Below, in pieces: positions 21,347-32,121 of a stretch of 64,000 bases of DNA (its first letter is position 1; each line of letters starts with the position of its first letter). Origin of the DNA: Lepidodermella squamata. Lineage: Eukaryota; Gastrotricha. A program made the position numbers and the translations under genes. The stretch covers positions 2,356,001-2,420,000 of the forward strand of contig JBLDXI010000003.1 of the NCBI GenBank assembly GCA_047495785.1, given 5' to 3'. The notes beneath the pieces are model-generated. The model was not told the DNA's origin and ran no database searches. It worked only from the letters and a program-made list of their open reading frames with translations.

Positions 21347-23846
21347 TCAAGAGGGCAATTTTTTGACAGCCTTCGTCGACGTACCATTTTCCACACGTTT
21401 TCGCGTGAAAAACTTTTCAGCTTGAGTTCGACTGATTGAAAAACGCTCGACAAAAGTTTGAAGCCTTTGCTTTGTCAATACAGGTGACTCGTCGAACGCC
21501 TTGCTAAGAGTCGAGATTTGAGCGGAATTTAACGGTGGTCTGAAAGCCCTCCGAGGCACGAGGTCGCAACGCTGCTTCGAGCACTGCCTCCGCCAATTCC
21601 TTCTAAATTCCTTCGCCAATAAGTCGAAAATTTTGTCGTCGAATTTCTCGCGCTTCCCTTTTTGATCGCGGAGTAGGTCGTGCATTCTTTTAAGCTGCTC
21701 TGGTGAGAATAACCTGCTCTGTGTCTCAGTTTGACAAAGATGCATTCTTTTGACAGCCTTCGTCGACGTATACAATTCCACACGTTTTCGATTGAAAAAC
21801 TTACTAGCTTGACTTCGACTGATTGAAAAACGCTCGACAAAAGTCTGAAGTCTTTGTTTTGTCAATACAGGTGACTCGGCGAACGCCTTGCTAAGAATCG
21901 AGATTTGAGCAGCATCCAACGGCGGACTAACAGGTCTCCTCGGCACGAGAGCGCAACGTTGTTTCGAACTTTGCCTTATAAACCAGCCCATGATGTCATG
22001 GCCGTTAGTAGAAAACTCCTTCGCCAATGACTCGAATATTTTGGATTTCTCGAATTTCTCGCCTCTCTCTTTTTGATCACGGAGCAGATCGTGCATTCTT
22101 TTTCGCTGCTCTGGTGAGAATAACTTGCCCCGATTCCCAGTTTGCAAACGGTGCTTCACGTGCTGCCTCGTAAACCAGTCGACGATTGATTGGCGTTTAA
22201 CAGCAAACTCTTCTGCCAACAGATTGTACACTTTGACGTCAATTTTCCCGCCATTCTCTCTTTGCTCACGCAATAGGTCTTGCATAATCTTGAGCTGCTC
22301 TGTTGAGAATATCCTGCTCCGAGTCTCAGTTGAACCAAGCTACGCATTCATTGAAAGAAAAGAATCGATGTATCATTCATCAATTCATCAAGCACACGTG
22401 AACATTTGCGAATCTGAGTACCGTCAACTGGTGACTTTGTTCAGTGAGGTCACTTTTCATTTTGACATGCACATTTTCCAGCCCGTCTGTGTTTCCCCCG
22501 CGCGGGGGGTCGTTGCGCAACAATTCAAGATAAATCTAGCCTCACCCGCGCGCGCAACCGATCACGCCCGTGCGCCAAGTCTTAAAATAGGCATGCTATA
22601 AGAAATAGCCAATCCTTGAAAATCGGTCTGATTTGCAATAAAATAAAAAAAAATTGACTGCATAGCGGCTCAAAATAATATTTTCAATACTAAATCAAGT
22701 CCGAAGAATACGAAAATAAATACAGCGGAAGACAGAATTCGGTCATTGTCGAATATAGGCTATAAATGCATGTAAAACAGGGTCATGTTAGCCATAAAAC
22801 TTCACCATGTCTGAGTCAGTTTCCAGTCAGTTGGTCCCGATATTATCTGAAATGGCAATCTGAAAATTGCTGTTCCCAAAACGTTACCCATTTCAAGCCC
22901 TAAATGGGTTGTATTCACGAGCATTGTACGCAACCCGGCTAGCCTTTTCCTGGGTTATCTAACGATACCCCACGGGGTCTTTATCTTCGACTTTGAGATG
23001 CCGAGGTCAACCCCTTTTCGCATGCCAAAGCAACCCCACTGTTCAAATTATTCTCAGTTGACGGTACGTGTATGAAAAAAGAATAATCAGCTTTTTCAAT
23101 ACTTCAATAACCAGTCAACCACCTTTTTCGTATTTCGTATTTTAAATACGTTCGGTGCGTTTCTTTGCGGACATGTTGTATTTCAAGCATACATCTATTT
23201 ACTTGGAAGGTCCGGAAATCGCGACTGGCTAGCTCCTAGATTGTTGCCTAACTTGGAGAAAATAAATTAACTTACCTCAGACCTGCGCTTTCTATTGAGC
23301 CAAAAAGCAATCGAGTGTCTAGAAAGACTCAAATCGGCAGCCAGTTGACCGACTCGATCAACGTTGAATGTGCTATTCTTCTCGTATTCCTATTAAAATG
23401 GTTGAAATTTGAGTGCAACTTTCAATCGAATGTAACAGTCTAACCGTTTCAAGGATGGCTCTACATTTCTCGCTTATTCTTCCGTTCCTCGGCAGATTCT
23501 CCTGCTGGGCTCTAATACGACTTCTACGCATCGCATTGATGAACCAATACGATACCTTACGCGGGGTCAGACCTGCCTTGCTTGCGATTTTCAAGATATC
23601 TTCTTTCAGTGGATAAGCGCTGGATTCAAAAGCAGCGGATAAAATGCACTGCTGTGACGGACGTTTGACATTTCTTTTAATGGTGCGATCTTCGTGGCGC
23701 ATTATCCATCTTTCAACGCGGGATGGGTATTCGTTGATTTCGGCAGCCACTGCTCGAGACAATGACCTACGCGATATCGCCCTATCTTTTTCCCATTCTT
23801 CGAGGCGAAGGCGTAAAACATGAACTTGCCAAGGCTGGAAAGACAT
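21347..23846 (-). CDS. Family B multi-homeodomain protein, 502 aa, with internal duplication
   Basis: Exons are 23846-23445, 23389-23276 and 22339-21347, all phase 0, giving 502 codons plus stop. Exons 1 and 2 match the gene at 13880-11150 (GLTPRKVSYWF; then VDRVGQL...IAFWLNRKR). Exon 3 is longer because the last two-domain segment is duplicated. Units ending IVDWFTRQH, IMGWFIRQS and ASKFFNRKR are followed by a second LFSPEQLKRMHDLLRDQ unit, whose helix 2-3 region is deleted (KEFRRNWRRQC), then AEKFFTRKR. About eight homeodomain-like units in total, one defective. Intron 2 (22340-23275) carries a fragment of the dispersed repeat. Probably a nuclear DNA-binding protein; targets unknown. Confidence 0.72.
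22951..23013. repeat. Fragment of the dispersed repeat
   Basis: The phrase TTATCTAACGATACCCC...GGGGTCTTTATCTTCGA parallels the right end of the repeat at 1765-2013 (CTATCCAACGGTACCCC...GGTCTTTCTCTTCGA). It lies in intron 2 of the family B gene at 23846-21347. The matching left end is not convincing. Confidence 0.45.
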
Positions 23847-24203
23847 TAGCCTAGATAATATAGAGATGCAACACTTTTAGTATTTTCGATGTTGATATAC
23901 AAAGGTTTACCAGAATTACACTCGTCTTCAGTTGTTCAGAGATGTTTGCAAAATTAGCCGTAAAATATGAATAAAATGAAATTATCATTGTTCATGAATA
24001 TTCTATGAATACTTTTTAAATTCAAGAGGCACGCTGCAGGGGAAAAGTAAGCCAAAAGTGACCAAAAGTAAGTACTAAGCAGGATTCGAGATATTTCCCG
24101 GATGGCACACACGTCTCACATTCAATCAACAGTTCGATGATGAATATCATTCTTCTGCGTTCGGGCGCATTCGATTTCGATTATGAGAAGTCGATAAGTC
24201 GAA

Positions 24204-25528
24204 CTACTTGGATATACTCAAAATTTGCGCGGAGCTAAGTGGCGCAGATTCTGGCTCAGGAATATCCTGGAAACAGTTTTTGCGGAACTCAATCTCAAAC
24301 CAGCGCTGAACAGCTCGGTGATCCACACCAAACTCTATACCGAGAGCCCGATAGAGCACGATATCGCATTGTATACCTTTCTCGACACGGTTGAGCAATA
24401 ACTCGCGCATTATTTGCAGCTGCTGATTCGAGAACGGAACGCCAACCGTTTTCCGTAGACGACGGAATCTGTTCTGGACGGCCAATGAGGAAATTCCGAA
24501 TTTTTTCGATAGTAGATCACATCTGGCTGTTGGAAGTCTAGGATTTTCTATGAATTCCTAAAACATGACTTCTGTAATAGCTAACAGTGGTCATTCATGA
24601 ACGCACTTTTTCAAGATCTTCAATTATTTCGCGGCTTAATATTACGCGTTTGTACTGACCGCATTGGCGATGGGAATGGAAGAAGTCTGATACCTCTACA
24701 GTTGTCCAGGTCCCAGCCAATTCCAGAGCATGTCCAAATCTACACACCACTCTGTGCTTCCCTTCGATAGACTTATCCTTCTCAGTGCTCTCAGACGCAG
24801 GGTTGTTCATGCTCGATCGCTGGCGCTCAAATGCTTGTCGCACCTATCAAACACATATTTTAGACAGATAATGTAACGAAAGCGACTAACTTGAAAAGCC
24901 TCGGCTGGTTTTAGAAGTCGGTTGACACCCGAACTACGCCTAGCAGCGATCCAGTGCGATACTGATTTACTGGAAACTCCCGTTTTCGCGGCTAATTGAT
25001 CAATACGATCGACTGTAAACGTACTATTTGTTTCGTATTCCTGAAAATATATTGTCTTCAAAGTTGGCATCTCTAGGTTAAATGAATATGGGTAACTATT
25101 TCCAGCAATCTTCTGCACCTATCGCTCATGGGCTGATTTCTAGATTGTGTTCGGATTCCCATGTCATAAGAAAGCTTTCTTCTCGCATTTTTGAACCAAT
25201 AGTCAACCCGCTTCAGGTTCAATCCAGTTTTGATAGCCAGGTCTTGGCGCACTGCTTTCGATGGAAAAGCAGCGTTGTCTTGGTACGCAGCACGTAACAT
25301 TTCCAATTGAGAAACACTGAATTTCTTCTGTTCAATCGTACGAATGTCACGGCTTTGATTCCGCTGAATCCATTCTAACACGCGCTTCTGATCACCGCCA
25401 ATCTCGGTAGACACTGCATGACTCAACGCTCTGAGAGATGTAGCCTTATTCTTCTGCCACTCTTCTAGGCGACTACATAAAACTTTAAACTGCCAAGGCT
25501 CGAATGCAGGGTACACCATAAGTATCAA
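24204..25528 (-). CDS. Family A multi-homeodomain protein, truncated (390 aa)
   Basis: Exons 25528-25097, 25040-24891, 24843-24607 and 24557-24204 have the same lengths as exons 1-3 of the A gene at 20168-18544 (432, 150, 237 nt) and remain in phase 0. Five homeodomain-like units are complete, including WFKNARRK in the second unit, which keeps Asn near position 51, and VQRWFEIEF. The sixth is cut by a stop after SSAQILSISK at 24204. Sequence past the stop (24203-24120) jumps by deletion to the decayed last-domain segment. The protein may still be made in shortened form. About 350 bp separate it from the family B gene to its left, the usual A-then-B arrangement. Confidence 0.65.
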
Positions 25529-25811
25529 TAATTAACAAGTAAGAACAACTGTAACAAAATCAACATTGGTTAAACAGAAACCAGAGATACGAACAAGAAA
25601 TCCGAAAACCATGCATTTTAACTACTTCGAGAACGTAAGGTTTCTACTTTTTCATTCTTTAGTCAACGACTAAATGAATAAATAGATCGTGAATCAAAAT
25701 GATTCGTTTCGCGGTGATCGATTTTCGTAATTCAAAATTTTAAATAAAAGAACTTAATATGGGTGACCTTTCAAAACGGAAAATCATCTATATTTTTCAG
25801 CTTTATTGAAA

Positions 25812-27124
25812 TCAATGCCAGAACGCTAACATCCAGCCGACCTGCTTCGATTCAGCATTATAAGCTGGCAGTTCAAACGGCCGTGTTCCTCGGCCCAATT
25901 CGATGTGAAAAACACGCAGCCAACGCGCATAGCATTTCGAATTATTGTCTATGTAAATTTTACCTAACGTAGCTGCAACTGCAAAAGAGTGATACTCATT
26001 TGATCTCGCTACCCAACCCTGCGTCTTGCAAGTGAAGGGCAGTGAAGGGTTTTGAAGCCCTTCAAAGGGCAAGTGAAAAACCATCCAATCGACGACAACA
26101 TTGCCGGTTGGATTCAGCAAAGCGCAATGGAATGGCCCAGATAGTCCACCAGTAAGAAGATTCGCGTGTCGGAAACGCTGAAGCCCTACTATAGCTGATA
26201 ATTCATAGTCAAGCCTCTCCTCTTCAAATTGATTATCCAGGTAAGCAGAATAGCTCGCATAGGGTCGAATCAGGGAAGCCATGGGCTTATCAAACGGAGG
26301 TTCCAGGCATATACTGTGCGATGTTCTAGGATCTCCAATGCAAAACTCAATAACAGCTCTGTCATTGATTGCGTTGAACAATCGAATTCCAACTTCATCA
26401 TTCACGTGACCATTGTTGGCCATAAAACGAAATTCGCACTGACGGCTAAAGAAAACGTCACGAAGGGCCATTTCCAAGCATGCAGCAAATCCCCTTGAAC
26501 TGCCCAACTTCGCGTTGCCTGCGATAGCCTGGTGTTGGGTGTTTTGAGTAGTCACCAGCGCCCTTAAAGGGTCATTTGGCGGCAATTGACTGACGTTTAA
26601 AATTGGATCTTCAGGACTCCGATCGAGTAGGAAATGGCGTTTTGCAAAACAACCTTTATTGCGGCAATTATTCAGGGCTTCGCCAATATATTGCGTCATT
26701 ACTCTAGCGAACGCAATTGCTTCCCTTGTAGAATAAAAGTTTAATCGCAATTCTTGGCGAGGAATCCAACGGAGCCCCAAAGTGAATTCGTCGACATCAT
26801 TGAGAGTAAGTGTCGAATTTTCGCGGTCTAACCTAATACGGGTATTAGGGTTTAGCAAGTACGTTCGAACAGGATGTTCAACTGCGATAAATCGATGGTA
26901 TTGGCCGCCTCTTTTCACAATATCGTACGCTATTGTTACACGCTCGAAAAATTGTGGTTGATCGGCAAGCACGATAGGACGCCATTGGACATTAGCGACG
27001 TCCGCCCTGACTACAATCTGTGCGAGAAATTAAAAGCAAGAAATATATCACTTAGTGCTAACGATGATACCAGGGAACGAACTTGGGCGGGAAATTGGTG
27101 GGGAATGACTAGAGAGTTTTCCAT
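25812..27124 (-). CDS. Unrecognised protein, 419 aa
   Basis: Two exons fit well: 27124-27071 (ATG, 18 codons) and 27017-25812 (401 codons plus stop), with a 53-bp phase-0 intron (GTATCA...CACAG). The protein is evenly charged, with no clear membrane segment or signal peptide. Residues about 40-130 alternate strands and end in a helix (NFYSTREAIAFARVMTQYI), which would suit a PH/WH1-like fold, but this is a guess. The C-terminal half is rich in aromatic residues (DWMVFHLPF, QGWVARSN, VGWMLAFWH). No paralogue is in the window. It ends next to the family A gene at 25528 and runs divergently from the nuclear receptor gene at 27940. Confidence 0.6.
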
Positions 27125-27939
27125 TGGGCACGTTTGTGAGTTAAAATCGCAAATTTGAAAAAGCAAAATGGAATAAATAAATTTAAGGTGGACGTTTTAT
27201 TTTTGTTAAAAGACGAGAAAAAAGTTCACGCCTATCTCAAAGGTCCCATAGTTGGGTAGTAATAGGTAGCTGAATTTTTTTCAAAGAAATCTTTATAGTC
27301 AACCTGATACCTACATCTAGTTATCCAAGTCGATATTCCGGTAAGCAAAATAAACAGTCATTTTTTTCGAAAAAAAAATGAAATCGAAAAATCAATCCCA
27401 ATAAAATCCAAGTAATTGAACTAACTTCAATCAATTATCTACTCAATTCCTGATTCATGAGAAAAACTTCGATTACATTCGCAAAGGCTCTCCAAAGCGA
27501 TCGTGAAAATTAATCGGTGAAAAGCCAAGGTTGATAGCGGAAACTTCGGTCCGTTGAATTTTCCGTCCAAAGATCATTCGTTAAACTATAAAATGCCGTC
27601 GTGCCATGGTCCCAAATATTAGTCAAGACTCAAAAATGCGTGCACGTGACCCTGATAAAAGTTTTCACCGCCGAATAAAGTTCATGAAAAATTCAAACTA
27701 GATTTCAGTCCAACGTTCAACGTTCAACGAAAAATTTGGAATTATAAAAAATTCAGCGTGATACACACCTTATTTGGCTTTCGCTCAAACTTTTTTTTAT
27801 CAATCCAGCCTGTGTTTTTTCATTATTACTATTCTTCCTACCACTTTTTGCACGCTTTTTCATATATTAAGGTTTTCTGTGCTCGTTTTTTGTCGTAGTG
27901 AAATAGAATGTATGCAGATTACATAATAACGTATTTTGC
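27125..27939. other. Intergenic between divergent genes; start of duplicated unit
   Basis: AT-rich sequence separates two divergently transcribed genes, so both promoters should lie here. From about 27740 it aligns with the sequence from about 31920 (CACACC(T/C)TATTTGGCTT, then TCATTATTACTAT). This is the left end of the nuclear receptor/EBP-like duplication. No gene is seen. Confidence 0.5.
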
Positions 27940-29559
27940 ATGAAGGCGTGCAAGGTTCGTGCTTCCCTAAGGGAGAATAGTCCTTAATGTACATAAGTTT
28001 CTTCAAAAATTGCAGATTTGTAATGGCCCACTTCGGGCAAGCCGCGGCTACTACGAAACCAGCTGTGACGCCTGCATAGTAAAATAAATCCTTCCCTACT
28101 GAAATCGACTAAACGTTTAATTTTGACAGAAATTTTTCAGGCGAAATTGCCCGAAAAAGAGCACACTGAAGTGCAAAACTGGTCTTGGGCTATGTGCAAT
28201 CGATTATTCTACACGGCGATGCTGTCCAAGCTGTCGATTTGACAAATGCATAATTCTTGGAATGCGAAGTAAGGATGAATTCAAATAAAACTTTTAAAGA
28301 TAAATGCACCCAAAATCTCCTTCTAGGCCGCCTTTTGACCAATGACGGCAAAACCGGAAATTCGGAGCAAAGTTCCTCTTTACTGATGATGACGAATAGT
28401 CGATCATCCAGAAATAAAAATTCCCACGAATCATCGACAGAACCATCATCAGCACTATTACCATTAGTTCGAGAACCTATAATGTATGATGGTACAGCTG
28501 TCGAAAGAACAGCTAGAAATTTGGCTCAAGCATTTACAGCTCTGCACGGCTTCAACTTTGTAATATTTTATACAATAAGCTTGAATTTGTTTAATCGCGA
28601 TTGTTTTTTTGTACGTAAGTTACCTTTCGTGACGCCACCGGAATATTGGCTTAATTTGGACCGACAAGGGCTTATCAATGCAATGACAGAAGAAGCCAGT
28701 CAAATCGCCAGCATGATGCCGAGTTATTGTTCCTATTTCTTTGGTAAATTTCACGTTAGCAATTCAACATGAATCTAAAAAAGGTTTCATTTTTCAATTT
28801 CTAATTATCGGACCGTTTTGTGACTATAATCAAAACGAAAAATTACGGAAATAAGCTGATTTATGGCGCGTGAAAATTATTGAATCAGTTTTATTCCAAA
28901 TTCTCAAAAATATTGGAAGAATTGCTAAATTCGAACATTCGTTGCGAAACACCCTCGTGCTTAAAATGACTTTATATTAAACCAATTAGGTGCAGATGGA
29001 ATATCGGAAGCGGAAGCTATCCAACTGAGTGAAAGTGTCTTTCTGTCCGAATCAACCGTTATCTACCGGGCGCTTTGCGGATGCGACAGCTCTTGCTTCT
29101 TCAACATGCATCCAATGCTGAAAAACGTCACCCTTCGCCACTTCCCTGAACTCACAACCTCTTGGATGCTCAGCGAACAGCTACAAGCACTGGTCCAAGC
29201 ATGGCAACCTACTTTTATCGAATGCTTTATCCTAATTGGACTGCTATATTTAAATGGTAAACTTTCAAATATCGATTACTAAAATGAATTTATGTATCAC
29301 AGAAAGCCGTCTAACAACTAACGCTCTACGACTAGCTAGGCAACGACTGATAACAGCATACGAGGGTTTATTAAGCCGCGATTTTGAAACCAATTCAGCC
29401 GACGCTAGCAGAGCTTTCATGTTTTCTGCCCTGAAATTGGCGACACAAATCGCGGCAATAGCCGCTGTGCGACTACAAGAAACTGCAAATTTCGATCCTG
29501 ACGTAAAAGTCATCGCGGATGCCTGCACATCAGGCCGGATTGATAATTACCACTATTAA
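27940..29559 (+). CDS. Nuclear hormone receptor, copy 1 (365 aa)
   Basis: Exons are 27940-27954, 28016-28078, 28130-28268, 28327-28559, 28620-28743, 28990-29256 and 29303-29559, joining in frame. The ATG lies directly before the DNA-binding domain: MKACKICNG (finger 1), GYYETSCDACIKFFRR (P-box region), and a second finger ending CCPSCRFDKCIILGMR. All eight zinc cysteines are present. A hinge rich in Ser follows. The C-terminal ligand-binding domain is helical (ECFILIGLLYLN, TTNALRLARQRLITAYEGLL, LATQIAAIAAVRLQE). The P-box is of the nematode supplementary type. It is expected to act as a nuclear transcription factor with an unknown, perhaps sterol-like, ligand. It is followed on the same strand by an EBP-like gene, as in the second copy. 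Confidence 0.9.
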
Positions 29560-30042
29560 GGTGGATTTTTTATATTTTGCTAAAATAGAACTGATGAAAT
29601 GAAACTCCACAAGAAAACCTGTGAAAACGATGTTTTGAGGCACGAGACGTCAGCTTGGAAAACGCCGAAGTCCGCTCACAAAAAAATCAAGGTTAATCAG
29701 GAAAGATGTGGATATCTCGGAATATTTTCAAATTATCCGCGATTTTCTCAAGTTTTCAAAGTAAATAATGTAACGCAGCTTTTCTTGCGGACAGTCTGAA
29801 ATTGCCCTGCTTTTTCAATAATAAAGAGCAGTTGCCGTAGGACACTGGACATGTTTTTGTGGTATTTTATTTGCCAAGTATTGGCTCCTACAGCAGGACA
29901 TTTTTTTCTGGCACATACGCCGCCAATGTGTAGTTCTGGATTAAATCACTGGACTTACACGCATACGCTGTCGCGAGCATATATAAAGGCGGCGAAACAA
30001 TTTTTCGAGGCATTTTCCATTTTTCGGTCTTAGCAAACATAA
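29560..30042. other. Intergenic with EBP-like gene promoter
   Basis: The 483 bp between receptor stop and EBP-like start contain a poly(A)-type AATAAA near 29819. A core promoter region (TATATAAA at 29980) and a GGACATTT/ACTGGAC motif pair also occur before the second EBP-like gene (about 33870-33965). Confidence 0.5.
29980..29987 (+). promoter_or_regulatory. TATA box of EBP-like gene 1
   Basis: TATATAAA lies 63 bp before the ATG at 30043 and is followed by AGGCGGCGAAAC. The corresponding TATATAAG at 33960 lies 66 bp before the second gene and is followed by AAGGCAGTGAAAC. Conservation in an otherwise diverged spacer supports a real core promoter and separate transcription from the receptor gene. 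Confidence 0.6.
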
Positions 30043-30702
30043 ATGATTAAAGAAGCCGTAGCCTACGTCGGCCTGCCCGTAGCTATCGTCGGATGCGGCG
30101 TTTATGCAGTTAGAAAACTGGCTGCAACGCAACGAGGCCGAAAATTTTCAACTACCGAACTGGCAATTGTTGGGTGGAATGCTGCGGCATTGAGCATGCA
30201 TATCCTCTTCGACTCCTACCACTGTGTTATGCCGCGAGTTCTAGCACCTGGTTCGGATGATTCGATCCCGTACGATGCAATTCGCGAACTTTGGCGGCTG
30301 TTTACAACAACTGATATACGATTTTATTCCGAAAGCCATTTTGGCCTGATTGATACGACTTTTTACGCCCTGGCTATCGGGGGAGGAATTTCGACAAGCC
30401 TCACTCTTTATGGTACATTTTACTGAATAACATTTGAAATTATCCGTAACAATATTAAAATCGCAGGGTACTTTAAGAACAAGAAATGGACGCCTGTTGC
30501 TCAGTTGATGGCTGCGACCGTTCACCTAGGCGCCATGTATTTCTTGAACATGCCTGAGATTTTGGATGGTGGCAAGAGCTTCCGCAACTATGGCCTTCTT
30601 ATCCCAGGCATCTTGCCGTTCATCATTTTCCCGGCTATTGGCGCCTATCATTCTTTGACAAAACTAGCTGAAGAGGAAGCAAATGGTGACAAAAAGAAGT
30701 AG
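30043..30702 (+). CDS. Emopamil-binding-protein-like (EBP/EBPL, EXPERA family) membrane protein 1
   Basis: Exons 30043-30412 and 30467-30702 give 201 aa. About four hydrophobic segments are visible: near residues 5-23, 42-62, 100-125 and the C-terminal LLIPGILPFIIFPAIG. The order WNAAALSMHILFDSYH, ELWRLFTTTDIRF, DTTFYALAIGGG and KNKKW...QLMAATVHLGAMY follows the emopamil-binding pattern (W..H...E, LW.EY...D.RY, E.T). Family members in the ER include sterol delta8-delta7 isomerase, while EBPL lacks that activity. Acidic positions are Asp where I expect Glu, so catalysis is uncertain. The C-terminus EEEANGDKKK is a lysine-rich tail that would suit ER retention. Its pairing with a nuclear receptor gene is repeated at 34026-34682. 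Confidence 0.72.
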
Positions 30703-31562
30703 CCGATAAAGATCGCCACTTGTAAAAACGTTTGGTCCCAATCTGCGCTATCATAATGTTGTCCGAATTTCGAATCATTTCAACAACTTGTACTTCATAA
30801 TATTTATACATCAGGTATAGGATTAACATGAAATGACGCGAAAACCCCAACTTTCAGCAATAAATAACCTTCTACTTCAAAAAAGATGTTCTAAAATATC
30901 AAATCTTGAATTAGAAAATTAAAAGCCTTGCAAAGGTCAAGACCACCTTGCGATCTTCGATCTTAACGACCCACGCAAACATGGAACTTGTTCCAAATGA
31001 ATTTCTAAATCAGAAACGCTGAAAATATAAACTATAGAGGTTTCATGAAGCAATAAATATCAGGAAGTTATAGAGGGTAGAGAAAAAGTTCGTTTCCTGA
31101 AACAATCGGCAGATAAAGAATTTAAGATGTAGACGGCTCTGAAAATAACCCTTCTCTTGACATGAGAAAAATGAACTCTCGATTAGAATACTGAAGAATT
31201 CTGTTGGGAAAGAACATGTGGGCAATGACTCCGATGAGTATACAGCGTGTCCATAATTTGCGGAACCATTTTTTATTTTGAACATTTTTCAAAAAACTAA
31301 ATTTTTCACTTGTTTTGAAATTAAGCCCCCTTTATCAACGATTTTACCGAAGAAATTAAAAAATTAACCGGAGAAAATTCTAAAAAAAACCCGACCGTGA
31401 AAGATTCGGTAATGTTCGGTTTGTCGAATTGTCGGAATCCCTTCTATCCGTAATATTAAATATTTCTCAACCATTCTGATTTCAAAAAGAAGTGAATGAG
31501 ACCGCCGAACAACATTCATAAATTTTGAAAATTAAATTCTATCAGCTGTTCAAAATATTAAA
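30703..31562. other. Intergenic
   Basis: The 3' flank of EBP-like gene 1 (CAATAAATAACCTT near 30859 matches 34892 in unit 2), then unique AT-rich DNA. No supported gene, RNA or repeat. Confidence 0.5.
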
Positions 31563-31564
31563 TA

Positions 31565-31917
31565 CACTATAAAAAAGAGTTCGCAATTTAGCCGCTAAAT
31601 AACCGAATTTTACTCGGGCATTTAGAACCCTGGGACCCGATTTAGCCTAAATATTCCAATTCTAATTACCGAAAACTGAAATTCGAGGCGATAAATACCT
31701 AATTTTAGGTAAAAAGAATAAAAAGGTGGGTTTTCTTAGTCATCTATTTTTGAACACCCAAAACTCCAATTTGCCCTATGTCACTCAGGATAAATAACCC
31801 CCGGTTATTCTAAATAGTTTCCTGATATTTAGCGATTCGAAATTGTTCTAATTTTCATTCTAAATAACCGGCCGTGCTAAATGCCAAGTGTTAAATAGCG
31901 AACTTTCTTTTACAGTG
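31565..31917. mobile_element. Tc1/mariner-type MITE, 353 bp
   Basis: The left end CACTATAAAAAAGAGTTCGC mirrors the right end, which inverted reads CACTGTAAAAGAAAGTTCGC. TA dinucleotides flank both sides (31563-31564, 31918-31919), as for Tc1/mariner insertions. The inside repeats short units around TAAATAACCG on both strands. It has no coding capacity. It sits at the 5' border of the second receptor/EBP-like unit. Confidence 0.75.
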
Positions 31918-32121
31918 TAATTATTGTAAAAAATCCAGCCTAAAACACACCCTATTTGGCTTACGCTCAAGCTTTTTTATCAATACATCGCGTGTTGTGT
32001 CATTATTACTATAGGCGCACTCTTATTTTCCTATATTATAAGATTTTCCATTTTACGTTCATGCTCGTTTATGCTAGTAGAGATATAGAATGTATGTAGA
32101 ATACACAAGATTGTACCTCTT

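Larger units (their letters stand above)
27740..30880 (+). repeat. Segmental duplication, unit 1 (receptor + EBP-like gene)
   Basis: This stretch and about 31920-34915 are tandem copies. Both contain a seven-exon nuclear receptor gene and then a two-exon EBP-like gene, with exon lengths nearly identical (receptor 15/63/139/233/124/267/257 here, 15/63/139/248/124/267/248 in unit 2; EBP-like first exon 370 nt in both). Intron sequence is largely diverged while splice sites are kept, so the duplication is not recent. Exact borders are approximate. Confidence 0.85.

Noticed and set aside
18544-23846. Families A and B being one long gene
   Set aside because: A genes end in stops, B genes have their own conserved ATG and upstream blocks, and both orders repeat as separate units. 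Chimeric splicing remains possible and is listed as a finding.
27940-30702. Receptor and EBP-like gene forming a nematode operon
   Set aside because: Spacing is 483 bp (255 bp in unit 2), larger than the usual roughly 100 bp, and a conserved TATA box precedes the second gene in both units.
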